Shown here in pieces: positions 1-11,542 of a DNA stretch of 64,000 bases. This DNA comes from Stylonectria norvegica (Eukaryota; Ascomycota; Sordariomycetes; Hypocreales; Nectriaceae), in contig JAANBC010000085.1 of the NCBI GenBank assembly GCA_014621405.1, positions 1 through 64,000 of the forward strand, written 5' to 3'. The translations under genes and the position numbers were made by a program. Each line of letters opens with the position of its first letter. Position 1 is the first letter of the stretch. The notes below the pieces were generated by a model. The model saw only the letters and a list, made by a program, of their open reading frames with translations, was not told where the DNA came from and did not search any database.

Positions 1-790
1 AAAAGGTGAAGAAGGGACGGAAATGAGGATGAGGGTGTTGGCGATATATGCAGCACGCTTCGGTGGTAGGTACCTTGGTTCACGGACGCCTGGTCGAGGA
101 ATGGCTGGCTTTGACTTATCTGTAGATGTTCTTTGACGCCTCATATCGACTCAGCCGGATTAATTACATCACAAAACTTGATTCTACTGTCTTGCGCTGG
201 GTTCCCAGTACGCGAGTGAACGAAGACACTAGGAGGGCTGGCACCAAAAACCGACCCTTTCCGCCGTCATGGACTTTCCTCAGATTATCATGAATATAAT
301 CATTTGAAGGAAATTTTAGGAACTGTCTCGAAGATTATATGCTAACGCTTCAGTGGGCTTAGGACTCCCGTCGTGCTCAGCGTGTAAGATATTTTCTTCA
401 CCAACATCCACTGCCAAGGTTTCCGAAGTTTTCGATATCGGCTCCTCTGGCTGTCTGGCTGTGTAGTACTCTACGAGATGCTTGCTGTCTTGGAATCAGT
501 TCAAACATCAACAAACAGGCAGAAATCCGCTATGGAAATGATCAACACCTTCTGAAGGACAGAAAGCCTTAAGTCTTGGCATAAACGTACATGCAGGAAT
601 AGCGCAGAAATGCCTAAAACCACGGGGATCCGCCGCGGCTTCAGAAACAAGCAAACAAGGCAGCGATGCAACTGCGCCGCATTCTTCGACCAATAGCCTG
701 TCATCTAGATCACCAGTTTGAGCTGGCGATGGATATAAATTCCACGACACCTCACGCACCATTGCATCCACCAAAACGTCAATTGTAGTC
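1..790. other. Left-edge non-coding stretch
   Basis: No convincing gene is visible. The open frames here are short, antisense to each other and lack recognisable domains. The right end is presumably the promoter of the HET gene that starts at 791. Confidence 0.5.
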
Positions 791-3195
791 ATGGATGCCC
801 CAGCAGATGGATCGACAAACCCCCCAGCATCGTCTGAACATGGCGAGTTCAAGCGGCTCACGGTCGAGGACGGCACACTCTGTACCTTTTGCCACAAATC
901 GAACAGTGAAGCAACAGAGACAGGACAGCCATATCGCACCCAACGACTCTCCGAACTTGTTGAAGCATCGTCATATTGCGGCTACTGCGCCATGTGGTTG
1001 CGTTCCCTAGAGGCTTCGGCACAGGACCTCGCTGCAGACGGTGGAGAAAGCTCCGCGCTCATGTCCCATCCATTGCTGCAGACAGAATTCGAGCCAGAGG
1101 ACGTTCACCTACAATACTTGGATCTCCACGACTGGTTTGAGGGCGGCATCGAACGGAGGATCGCCTGGCCATATTTAGGGACCATCTGGGCGACCTTGGA
1201 TCTTGTTCCAGCTAGTGGTAGGCATCTCGAGTGATTGCAGATCTGCTTTTACATCCGACTAACCTTTTGAGCTATTTCTCAGCTCAATGGATAGTCAACT
1301 TGCAGCCTTTGAGCGTTTCTGACCAGACAGATACGGTTTGGGACGGTATCAAGTTCTGGTTGAAGGAGTGTTCAGAGCATTCTGAATGCAAACTACAGCA
1401 TGACCCATCTTGGAGACCAACGCGGCTACTTCATCTAGATACAGTCGCTGGCGCCTTGAAACTTCGACTGGTAGAGGGCCACGACATACCAGTGGGGGTA
1501 CAATATATGACATTGAGCCACTGTTGGGGAGACAACGTTCCCCTGACACTCACCTCGGACAATCTCCAGTCCTTTATGTCGTCCATCCCCGCGGGAATAA
1601 TGCCGAAGACGTATCTCGACGCCTGCGAGGCGACTCAAAAGCTGGACCACAACTATCTCTGGATCGACTCGCTTTGCATCATCCAAGATGACCCTCACGA
1701 TTGGGCCACTGAAGCGGGCCGCGTGTCAAATGTGTACGGAAATTCCTTCCTCAATATCGCTGCTACAGCTGCAGCGGACGCGACGAAAGGGCTCTTCTAC
1801 TCACCTCAAGAGCGCGATAGAGATCCGTGGCTCCCAATCTGGATCCAGCGGTCCTGGGGTGGCGCCAAGTTTGAAGGCGAATACCTGGTGTGTGAGTTCC
1901 GCGACTGGTGGAAGCATCTCGACAACGCACCGCTAAACCGTCGCGCCTGGGCCGTTCCGGAGCGGATGCTTGCGCCGCGGGTGCTTCACTTAGGACTGGA
2001 ACAGGTTGCGTTTGAGTGTCCGTCGATGTCGGCGTGCGAGAGACTGCCGTATGGGAATTTGTCGCAGATCATTGGGCAACTCAGCAGTCCGGGTAGAAAC
2101 GTCAAACGCTTCATTTCCTCCGCCCGCGGCGATAGTAGGAAGAGCATGGAAGTGGTGGATATCCTCACCCAGTGGAATGAGGTTGTGAGGAATTTCTCCC
2201 ATGGAAGGCTTACGGTCGATACGGATAGGATGGTGGCACTGGGTGGCATGGTTGATGCGTTTGTGCTCGCTTTCATGAGACAACAAAAGGAGCTTTCCGA
2301 TGAGCTACAACAGCTGGATATCAAGGATGGTCTATCGTCAGAACCAAAAGAACAACCTGAACAGGCTCTCAGTAGCCAAAACTCAGAAGAAGCGCCGTCG
2401 ACAAGCCAACTGTTCGTCGCTGGACTCTGGAGGCCAATGTTGGAAATGCAGCTCGCCTGGAGAGCAACATCACAAGTTCAAGGCGCTCAACTCAACGGAA
2501 TAGCCCCTTCTAGGACTGGGAAGCGGCCAGATTCTTACGTATCGCCGACTTGGTCCTGGTGCTCGGTCATGGATGTGCTTATCGAGCCACAGCAAGCCAA
2601 CACGCTCGACCTCAGCTTCGCCCATGTACTGGAAGTAAAGATACAGCCCACCCCGGAGCTCGATCCCGTCGAGATAGAAAGCGGGCTCAGATACTGCTGT
2701 AGTCCAGGCTCATATCTTCGACTCCGGTGCTCGCTTCTCCCTGTCGCTGGCTTCGGCAAGAGCAGCATCATCGACTTTTGCGACCACCATGATCGCAGCA
2801 AGACAATCCGACTTGCCAGCAGCAAGAACTACTGGGATGTGTCGTTCGACGAAGAAGCTACGCAAGCGGACGTCGTGTGTATTGTGCCCCTCTTCGTAGA
2901 CATGACGCGAGTGAGAAGGCCACTTCACGGGATCTTTCTCAGTGTGCACCAAGAGGATGAGAAGGATGGCAAGCAGTATTTCAAGCGAATGGGGGCCTTT
3001 GTTATCAAGGAGCCTCCGGACGTCAAGACTCTGTGGGATGGTATAAGGAAGTTTAACGAGTTGAATCCTGGGGTGGATGAGAAGCGGAGTGAGAAGTGTG
3101 ATTGGGTGCTTCGGTTGGTGGAGGGGAAAGGAGATACTAGTAATGAGTATGAGAGGAAGGATGGGGTTTTGCAGCGTATGATCGAAATACGATGA
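791..3195 (+). CDS. HET-domain (heterokaryon incompatibility) protein
   Basis: Two exons, 791-1217 and 1283-3195, joined by a 65-bp intron (1218-1282; donor GTAGGC, branch GACTAAC, acceptor TTCTCAG) that restores one frame, give about 779 residues. The HET domain lies near residues 215-365. It shows the family's opening block (YMTLSHCWG), a middle block with LWIDSLCIIQDD, and a closing block NSFLNIAATAA. Two CxxC pairs at about residues 31-34 and 63-66 could bind zinc, as in many long HET proteins. The C-terminal half is unassigned. HET proteins control allorecognition and programmed cell death after fusion of unlike hyphae. Which partner this one recognises cannot be told, and most HET-domain genes have no proven incompatibility role. 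Confidence 0.9.
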
Positions 3196-3592
3196 ACATC
3201 CAATGGTTGGTAGGTAGTTGGACATGCCATGAGATATGAGATACACGATTAATCTGACGATTTGAGAAAGGATCCGTGCTATTTAAACTCTTGAAGCCAA
3301 TCGTCGCTACAGAGCTCATGTCAACTTAATATGGCTTATGATAGAAGACTGGAGGAGAAGATACCGAAACATCTCAACATAATCTTTTTCACGTCTTGTG
3401 AGTCCATGATTGAATAGCTACTGTCCTATTTCCACTATGATCCTAAGAATCAACCCTCCGATGCTGGTTCCAAGATAAAGTAGGTAAAGTAGTTCATCCG
3501 CGGAACTTATTCAAATTATATCATACCAACGCCAGACTCCCAGCATGACCTAACGTTTGCATATAAAACTCCATGTCAAACAATGCTCGTAC
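3196..3592. other. Intergenic, convergent 3' ends
   Basis: This spacer lies between the 3' ends of the HET gene and the minus-strand membrane-protein gene. I see no gene or repeat in it. Confidence 0.5.
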
Positions 3593-4186
3593 TCAGGGCA
3601 AAGAATCGTCGTCGCGACAAGCCAGGCTGAGGGGAGATACGGGCCCCATCTGTTCACAAGGCCTCAGCTGGCTTAACCAAGCATTCGTCCTCATCCGCTT
3701 CCCATCATCCTCCATATACCGCGGCCTCGAAGCCGTCCCCTCAACATCGCTCATGCTCCATAGCGTAAGGTGCTCCAGCACAGCCATAAGCGCCGTGACT
3801 ATGATGGCACCTAGGGGATTTCCCCAATTCGACGACCACGCCGTGTAGAAGATGAGCACAAACGCATCCATGGCGTCGCTCAGGAGATTCATGGTCAAGG
3901 CGCGACTGACCTCGAGACGAGACCCCACATCGGCCGTGTACAGCATTCCGGCGATGAGGATGTCACGCACGCCGAGCATGCTGGTGAGCATAAAGGCCGG
4001 GCCGCTGGCGGGGATGTCGAGGGCGTAGAGGCCGAAGCGCGGGTAGGCGACGAGCGAGATGCCGCGGAGGAGGCGGAGGATGGAGAAGGTGGCGATGGCG
4101 GAGCGTTGGAGGCGCGATGTCGGCGGAGGGTCTGGAGAGATGGCGACGGTGATGGGGAGGAGGGGAGTCGTGAGTGTGGCGGCCAT
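3593..4186 (-). CDS. Small integral membrane protein, DUF4267-like
   Basis: Single exon, 197 residues, starting at the ATG at 4186. It contains about four hydrophobic segments, with blocks such as ISLVAYPRFGLYAL, a GVRDILIAGMLY stretch and a C-terminal hydrophobic stretch around AIIVTALMAVLEH. The G-x-RD-x-x-x-G pattern in the second membrane segment resembles DUF4267 proteins, small fungal and bacterial membrane proteins of unknown role. There are no catalytic motifs. The family call is from memory of the pattern; the membrane-protein call is seen directly. Confidence 0.65.
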   Translation of the reverse strand: MAATLTTPLLPITVAISPDPPPTSRLQRSAIATFSILRLLRGISLVAYPRFGLYALDIPASGPAFMLTSMLGVRDILIAGMLYTADVGSRLEVSRALTMNLLSDAMDAFVLIFYTAWSSNWGNPLGAIIVTALMAVLEHLTLWSMSDVEGTASRPRYMEDDGKRMRTNAWLSQLRPCEQMGPVSPLSLACRDDDSLP

Positions 4187-5719
4187 TTCGATTTAAGTTG
4201 TGGCGATGGCTTCAGCAGCTTTCGCTTCGTGGTACTGAGGCCTCTGAAGGCTTGAGAGCAGCGCGATGGCCAGCGACTGGGATGGAAACTCTCCAGGAAG
4301 CTTGCAACGCCGACCTCCAATGTATGAAAAAGAAGATAAAATAACCTTTTCTATATCAATCGTCGCCTCGCAGCCGCCGCAAGCGCCCACGCCCACGGCT
4401 CTTCCCCACAGATAGCGTTCGCGTCATGGGACAGTCACCCGCGTTGGTGGCGCCAACTCGAGGGTGTCATGGTTATCGCCGCCCAGCCTGCGGGGGAGAA
4501 GGGGGGGAGTTTGGGAACTATCAATCCTTGCTATGCGATCGCGATATGCAGCAAGCTAATGCGGGTAAATGGGTGTAGGTGGAGGATCTAATGTCTTAAG
4601 CGGGAGAATGGCTCCGCAAGGTGGGAGGTTGGTAGGACGCGGTTCGTGGGGAATGAAGTGTGGTGGTGTGGTGATGGTTGGTGGTGGTGTTCTGTGAGGA
4701 TAAGGTGTGATTACATACATTTAGTTTGTCAAGTCGAGGATTATTATTATCACCAACTAGTTTTCGCAAAGATGATTCGCTAAGTCAGGTTGTCTTGTTG
4801 GGATGCTTTGGAACATCATTAGGGCCGTTATTGGATCCATGATCCATCTATACGTCCCCTACTGTCTAGATTTGCACTTCCCCAGCATCTCTAGATCACC
4901 TTTGTAGACAAGCGCCTTGTTGATTCCGCCTTGAATATTTGACTCATTGCTAAGTATCCAACCCAAAATTTCATATTGCTAGCTGCCGCCTGTCAGCCAG
5001 CAACTACTAGCAGTATACGCGGCATGTCAATCTCGTCTCCAACAAGTCCAGGTTTCGACTACTCTACCACCATCAGGAACACGCGGGCCAACTTGCAGCC
5101 ATAGCCTATCATATATCTCTATATAATCTCGTTGCTGTCCCTCTGTCCCCTTGCTGAATATCGGACGTCCCGGAATGATACCATCTAGGGAAAGTATGAG
5201 CATCGGTGGTTATTCCCACGCCTGCGAAGCCCTGACTCTTCACCTTGCCACACCATGAAAAGACCCTACATATTTACAAGCTTCTCCCGTGGACCGAGTT
5301 TTAGGTATTTGGTTGTTGAACATGCTCACATATTTACTTAAAGGCCGAGTGGGTTGTTATTCTTGGGGACACCCTTTACCTATCCGAAATAGGGTCTCAA
5401 ACCCTCCACTGTTATAGGTTACGATATGGATCAGAAACAATGTAATCGCACAGGCAGAAGAACCCGAGAGTAAGAAGAGAACGACAATAAAGTCCAGGTT
5501 GCGAAGAGAGAGTTCATGTCAGCAGATATCCCGTTCAACAATATGACAGTGAAAGCACTGCATCGGTCCGATCGCCAACGACTGCGCAGGCGGTGGCAAA
5601 TGGAAGAGCCTACAGGTAGTTATTGGACACAAGTCCTCCTATGTGACATCCTCATGAACGCGCAAAGTTTCGTCTCACAAATTTCCCACAATTCGGCTCG
5701 TGAGGCTGTTTCTGCCGAG
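4187..5719. other. Gene-poor stretch
   Basis: About 1.5 kb with no supported gene. The first part is probably the promoter of the minus-strand membrane-protein gene. The rest has only short overlapping open frames on both strands. Confidence 0.5.
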
Positions 5720-6477
5720 CTACACCTTGAAAGCAACGAGACTCAGATAGACGCCCCAGATGAGGCCAACAAAACTGAGAAATACAATGCGACGGTGAAC
5801 AGGAATAAAGCCGAAACTGATGACGGATGCGAGTGGCCAAATCTTGTAGCCCGCTACAATGATGGGAACCGTTTGCTGTTGCGATGTTAATGAAACGCAT
5901 GAGAGAAGTGCATCTCAAGGAGCAGGAACTGACCGTTTTGACGTTGTGCCATATTTGAGAGCCGCTTTGTCCCTTCAAAATGCCCATAATAAACAAGAAC
6001 GCCACGGTATTTACAATGGCTCCAACCGATATACAATCGACGAACCACTTGGCCAGCATGTTGCGCTTACTGAACTTTGGCGTCCCATGCCCGCTGCCCC
6101 GAGTTCGTCGGCTCCGTCCCTCTTTCAACTCGGGCGCGATTTGGCCTCCCTTCATCTCAACGTCTCCAAAACGACCAACTCTGCGATCGGGAGGGTAGCC
6201 CGGGAATATGCGCTCCAAGAGCTGCTGCCAGTAGTAATTGGGCGGTGCCGTGATGAGCGTAAGTGCCACGAAGCGGAGGAGCTGCAGTAAGTCTAGAGAG
6301 GCCGAGCGCTTCACACGACGATATTCAGTTAGTTAGGCGCTGGGCATTGCATCTGGATGTGAGGCATCGGACCTTCTCTTGGTAAGCCAGGAGGTGTTGA
6401 GCGAACAGGTTGGAGGCTGTTGATAGGGCCGCCGCTTGGAGCGTCGCGATCAACATTGGTGAGTGCATCTTGTGCAT
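5720..6477 (-). CDS. Mpv17/PMP22 family membrane protein
   Basis: Three exons on the minus strand: 6477-6373, 6308-5934 and 5875-5720. The introns are 64 bp (6309-6372, branch CTAACTAAC) and 58 bp (5876-5933), and the product is about 211 residues. The N-terminus has the family's LQAAALSTASNLFAQ pattern. Next come LRFVALTLITAPPNYYWQ and an AKWFVDCISVGAIVNTVAF membrane segment. The last exon gives the diagnostic ending with KIWPLASVISF, FIPVHRRIVF and IWGVYLSLVAF. Members are four-helix proteins of peroxisomal, mitochondrial or vacuolar membranes (yeast Sym1, human MPV17/PXMP2). Subtype and organelle cannot be told. The next in-frame ATG (6468) is an alternative start. Confidence 0.88.
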
Positions 6478-7080
6478 ACTGAAGATCGGACTAGATTGAG
6501 GATTGGCGCTGAGTGAGGCGTATGGAGCTATTCAGTGGTGAACCTGTACGCGCGTGCTTGGGTCGTTGTTGCTATCACACAGCTTCTGTCCTTTGTCTCG
6601 AGTCAGATCCATCTTTCGTTGACGCGTTCTGCTGGCTACTGGGCTTAGTAACGATCCGCACGCCCTTAAATTGCCAACTCGTTGTTTTCATCTGAAACAT
6701 TGCAATCCACCTTTATTGATGAGAGCTATCGTCTTGACTTGATTTGGATGGGAATTCGAGGATAGGGTAAGGCCATCAAAACCCATAAAGTATTGCACAA
6801 AGATGCAATCCCTTGTGGCTGCGAACCTTCATCTTCGAAATGATTGAAAAATGGATAGAATGAGGAGATATAAAGGTGAGCCAGAAGACCTTGGGAAAGT
6901 ATTTTCAGCAATTTTACTGATATCAAAAGCAATCAGACTTGATACATGTCGTAATTGGAATTGTAGCTAAATCGTGTGTTGTTTGCGAAAGATCTTTGGT
7001 GGATCTTCAGATCTGCTTGCATCACGGCAGTTGAATTCTGGGTACATAGACACCGGCTAAAGCCTGGTCTTATAACAATT
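6478..7080. other. Intergenic region before tRNA-Leu
   Basis: The left end is the presumed promoter of the Mpv17-type gene. The remainder shows no supported gene. Confidence 0.5.
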
Positions 7081-7190
7081 GGCAAGATGGCCGAGTGGTT
7101 AAGGCGGTAGTTTCAAGCGCAAGTTTGCCTGTTCAAGACAGGAGCACACTACTGGAGCAATCCTCCTGGGTTCGAGTCCCAGTCTTGTCA
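7081..7190 (+). tRNA. tRNA-Leu (anticodon CAA), intron-containing
   Basis: The acceptor stem GGCAAGA pairs with TCTTGTC (one G.T), and the discriminator base is A at 7190. The D-arm block GCCGAGTGGTTAAGGC and the T-arm CTGGG-TTCGAGT-CCCAG are intact. The anticodon stem GTAGT (7107-7111) pairs with ACTAC (7148-7152). The anticodon CAA is at 7114-7116. A 29-nt intron (7118-7146) sits one base 3' of the anticodon, the canonical nuclear position. The long variable arm (GGAG/CTCC) confirms a class II leucine tRNA. A T-rich run with five T's follows at about 7202, the expected Pol III terminator. Confidence 0.96.
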
Positions 7191-8970
7191 ACAAATAATT
7201 TCTTTTTGTCTTTCGTTCCAATTATGTCTGCTTTTTGATCAGCGTGATTGCGCTAGTTATTTGACAAAGACATGATCTTTTGACACAGCGAATTCTTGCA
7301 TACAGCTGTTAGTTCCTTCTTATTGCTCCCTCTCTGGAGCGATTTTATAATATCTAAGGACTTCTTAGGAATGACTAACTTGCTAAGTACCCTTGCGCCA
7401 TATTAAAGACACTTTCTATAATAAGATGAAGCTCAGCGTCTAGTGTCTAGTGCTGTTTATCTATAGATAATAAAGCTTGCTTATATTTCTGTGTTTTATA
7501 GTAGGATTAAATAAAATTAAAATTACTAATAGTAAGAAGTAATAAGATTAAAGTGTTCTAGAAACAAACCGACTAAATGTCATTCTGTCAATACCGCGAC
7601 TCTGGAGATGGGTTTAAATATGTAACAGTATATACCTAGTTGATAATAATAGTCTTGATAAGCGTTACCTCTATGCATATAGCTCTATCAGTATTGCAGG
7701 TGCTGTTCTTCACCTTTTCTACTTCAAAGATCTAGGTAACAAGGCAAAGCAAGCCACAACACTATTGACTTTCATTCAGTTTCGCACCCTTGCCATGGAT
7801 CGTTCAAGTTTATCCTAACATTGATCGACGACTCCTTTCAGAACTCCACTAATAAAAGCGCGACAAAGACCATTCAAGGAATTATTTCCTGTACTGGATT
7901 GGTCCACCTTTTCACAGCAATGCTGACAGCCAGGGGTACAAATATCGCAACCTCCGTCTTCCGCATCAATTAATAATTAGGGCGCCCTCAGGTTCCGGCG
8001 GCAGCAATTCACGGAGCGGAAATTTGGACCTGCCCTCTTCGCTCGAGACTCTGTTGCCAAAAGCATCCAGGCGGCCGAATTTGAAGTATGCTGGCGTTGA
8101 CTTGGATAGACACGCTTGTCGTCTGGCTCCGCAGCCCCAGTAAGGCTGGCAAGCTGGTTCGTCATCCGCTTGACACGCACCAAAACCCCGATATCATGCA
8201 GGTCGGCCGCCAGCCCAGACGGGAACTGTGGCATAACGCCTCCGAGCATTGTCGCTTGGAATTTATAATCATAGGACGGCTAGGACGGCCCCATGCATGG
8301 ATTAAAGTAACACGGACGGGGATCTCATAAACGAGTGATGGACGGTAACTGCAGATACGGGACCTTACATGATTGACAATTGTCGATCTAACTAACCTCT
8401 CATAGCGTAGATCTCCAAGTATTACACCGCCAGGCAAGGTATAGCTCGTAACGGGTGACCGTTGAGTCCCGTGTTTCAAAATCTGATATGCCGCAGCAGA
8501 GTAGCCTGAATCGGCTCAAGCCGTCTACTTATACGAGTTAGTTGTGGAGGCCTCGTCTTGCATACAAGGTAACGTCAGCAAGAAACAACAGCAGTCATGT
8601 ACCAGTAGACAAACTCCGTGCCCTTTAATCATGAAGCTTCGACTCATGAACCTTGCAGGCAAAGGTGCATGTCTCGAAGCGGCCCGAACCATTCCCGTAT
8701 TGCCTCAATGTTGGCCGAAAAGCATAAAATCAGGCTGACGTGAGAGACGAATTAGGTGACATACTGATCGATGTCTCAGAACGACCGAAATCAAAGTCGA
8801 TCAGTTTCTGCAGCTTCCTCCCTGTTACTATAGACTACGGACAGAGTCCAGGTTGGTATTATTTGGTATATAATAGACCGAAAGCCGCTTCTTTCCACTT
8901 ACTTGCTGAGACAATATCCTCATCACCACACATCAACTCACTTAAACTCGAACTTCAACCCACTTTCACT
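7191..8970. other. Gene-poor, partly AT-rich stretch
   Basis: No supported gene in about 1.8 kb. Bases 7430-7560 are strikingly rich in A and T, with TTAAATAAAATTAAAATTA-type runs, unlike the surrounding sequence. This could be RIP-degraded repeat DNA, but no element ends are visible. The open frames at 7977-8738 carry no recognisable domain. The last about 200 bp are the promoter and leader of the secreted-protein gene. Confidence 0.45.
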
Positions 8971-9441
8971 ATGAAGATCGTCTCTCTCATCACCGCACTC
9001 GCCGTTGGCAGCCAAGTTGCAACTGCAGAGCTGATCTACCTCGTCAATTCCTCAAAGGGTGGCGAAGTTTCCAGCGGAATCGCCTACTACGCCGACGGTG
9101 CCGAACCTCCTAGCCAGCCTACCGACTACGTTGATGTAGCGCACGGCAGCAACGTTGTCTGGGAAGGACACACTATCAAGGGTAAGTTTTTCTGAGAACT
9201 TCTCATCAAGTGAAGCTCGCTGACACTACTGGCAGGAACCTTTGGCAGCGGCACGTCCTTCACGTCAAACATCTTCGCCGATTCGGCCAGCAAGAGGATG
9301 AACGCTTGGGCGGGAACTGGTAGCAATGGATACAAGAACTGGAACTGCTACAAGACCTCCAACCCGGATTCGAACCCCTTTCTTACCTACCAGACGAGTG
9401 GTTGGAACGTGTACAGCATCTACTTCTGCCGCCCTCAGTAG
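8971..9441 (+). CDS. Small secreted protein of unknown function
   Basis: Two exons, 8971-9181 and 9236-9441, are split by a 54-bp intron (GTAAGT to GGCAG) and give 138 residues. The first about 19 residues form a clean signal peptide (short basic start, hydrophobic core, VATA end before ELIYLV). The mature part is rich in Gly, Ser, Asn and aromatic residues. It contains only two cysteines, one in NWNCYKT and one three residues from the end, which could form one disulfide. No known domain is recognised. The leader is CT-rich, as in highly expressed fungal genes. The size and export signal fit a secreted effector-like or cell-surface protein, but that is inference only. Confidence 0.82.
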
Positions 9442-9946
9442 ACGCAACAGTATGAGAAAATTCGAGATGGAGGGGAGACAGCGAAGGCATACCGCTTGGA
9501 TGTCCAAATCCGGAATGCCTCTTCAGATATTAGACTAGTTGACAGATATTTCTAACTGCAGTCAAGTTTAGACGATAAATGGTCATGAATAGAACTCGTT
9601 GATGAAAGGCATCAATATGCCTTATCATGTACCTACCTACCCATGGGGCTGTCATAATATAACGGGAAACACCTTGTTATATAACCTTCTCCAAGTGCTA
9701 TATCTTCGCCCAAAGTTTCCAAAGTCACCATAAGGTCAAACCAGTACTTCAGAGATTGGGCTAGAATTAGTTTAGGCACTCTATGGATCATATCACAGGC
9801 TTTACCAATTGTCTTCTGCTCTGAATGTGTGGTGCTTTCCACTACCCGCACCCGGCCCTGCCTCGGCCCATTTGCCCAATAGACAAGGAGTGATACAAGT
9901 CCATTCCAAGTCCCTTGCCCGCTGTGTTTCCCATGAGCACTCGAGA
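9442..9946. other. Intergenic, convergent 3' ends
   Basis: This is the 3' flank of the secreted-protein gene and of the minus-strand saccharopine dehydrogenase gene. I see nothing else in it. Confidence 0.5.
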
Positions 9947-11542
9947 TCAGAACATCTTCTCTACGAGCTTGATGCCCTCTTGCTCCAGCTTCAATCGAAG
10001 GGGTTCACATATCTCCTTAGCATGAGGAGCTAAGACCCCCGGCTTATTCAAAGGTGCGAAGCCGTCCAGTAGCATCTGTGTAGCAATGCCGCACGTAATT
10101 CCCACTGACTTGGCCATCCCAGAATAACCATCAGGGTCGCCAAAAAGCTCGAGGGTAGAGGTGATGGTGTTCTTTGATCTCAATGTTAAGAGTTTGTCGG
10201 AGAGATCATGAAGCGGACTCATGCTTACCTTTGTGCCATCCTGCCATTCCACCACGAATTTGTGTTGCAATATGACCAGGTCGCGTTCACCAGGCTGGAA
10301 ACTGCAGAGCCTTTCTAGCTGTGCCGATAAGGTATCCAGCAACGTCGCATACATAGTTGGTATCTCGCTGGAAAACAGCCCCATCCATCGAAGACCAGAT
10401 ATAATCATTTCCCGTTCCTCTGGGGACGCAAAATCGCAGAGTTGGTCGACCTTTTGAATAAGATCCGTCTCGGATGGGGACGCCGCTCCTGTTACCCGCT
10501 GTTGAATCTGCGCCCACGTGAGTCCGTCATGTAGCCAAGACTGACGCTCTGAGCTTAGCCATCCGAGTTCGATGAGAGCCTTTACCAGAGCCGGATTGCC
10601 TTCATATCTAAGCGATCCTCGGACGACGGTGTGGGCCTCGGGAATGTTGTAAGCCTTTTGGAAAGGTAGCGAGTCTCTGTTTGGGTAAGCAACAAACGAG
10701 TATCCATCTAGGACATGATAAGGCTTTGCCGTTCCCATGAGGTCCTTATTGGAGATGTTGACTACCTCTCCGTCGCGAAGAAATGTGGCGGAGTTGTGCT
10801 GGGACATCAAAGCGCCACGCGGCGACCATGAGAACTATGCGAGAAGGTCAGAAAATGGTCTGGCATAATGTTATTGATACCATGATCTAATTGATGACAG
10901 ACCTTGAATCGTAAAGGATTGTCGGAAGATTCAGGGGCAGGTAGTCCGCCGCAAAACGAGTAGAACTCTCGCACCTAAACGAGTAGTTAGGTTCACGACG
11001 CTCTTCTCCAATGGAATTGCACAGCATACCTTTCCTCCTTTCTCATGAACATCTTCGATTGTTTTCACAGCGTATAGATGATCAACACCCGGATCCATGC
11101 CAACCTCGTTTAAAACGGTAATCCCAGCCTCCTTGGCTGCATTATCGAGTTCCCGCATCGCCGCAGAGACGTAACTTGTAGTGACGACATGGGTATTCCC
11201 CTTGATGGCGGATCGAATGACGTCGACATGATAGACATAGGGTATTAGAGATATCACAAGGTCGTGCGCTGCGACGTATCGGTTGAGATCCGGTGAAGTG
11301 ACGTCCAACGCGATGGCTGTTGCATGGCTGCGTCCAGCCGCCACTGTCTCGGAGGCAGAAAGCGTGCGACAGGCTAGATTTGGACTTGTCAGCATGGATG
11401 AATAGGTGAACAGATACAAAGACCGCAAGGAGTAGCTGCACTAACCTACTGTAAGGAGATTGCTACTGCTGCGTAATAGATAGTCAACACCTGGCTTTGA
11501 AACCATGCCGCTACCGAGAACGAGAATCTTCTTCTGTGCCAT
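9947..11542 (-). CDS. LYS9-like: Saccharopine dehydrogenase (NADP+, L-glutamate-forming), Lys9 type
   Basis: Five exons on the minus strand: 11542-11446, 11373-11030, 10974-10903, 10834-10229 and 10171-9947. They encode 447 residues, the usual Lys9 length. The N-terminus has the dinucleotide-fold glycines (VLGSGMVS), followed by VACRTL, DLVISLIPY, LNEVGMDPGVDHLYAVKTI, CGGLPAPESSDNPL and KFSWSPRGAL. All are signature stretches of the enzyme that makes saccharopine from aminoadipate semialdehyde in fungal lysine synthesis. The last intron (10172-10228, 57 bp) is a multiple of three without a stop; splicing it gives WQDGTK-NTITSTLELFG, which fits the family. Whether this is the housekeeping copy or a divergent paralogue needs the rest of the genome. 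Confidence 0.9.

Noticed and set aside
7977..8738. Several short open frames between the tRNA and the secreted-protein gene
   Set aside because: They lie on both strands, lack domains and splice-compatible neighbours, and lengths of 60-105 residues are expected by chance.
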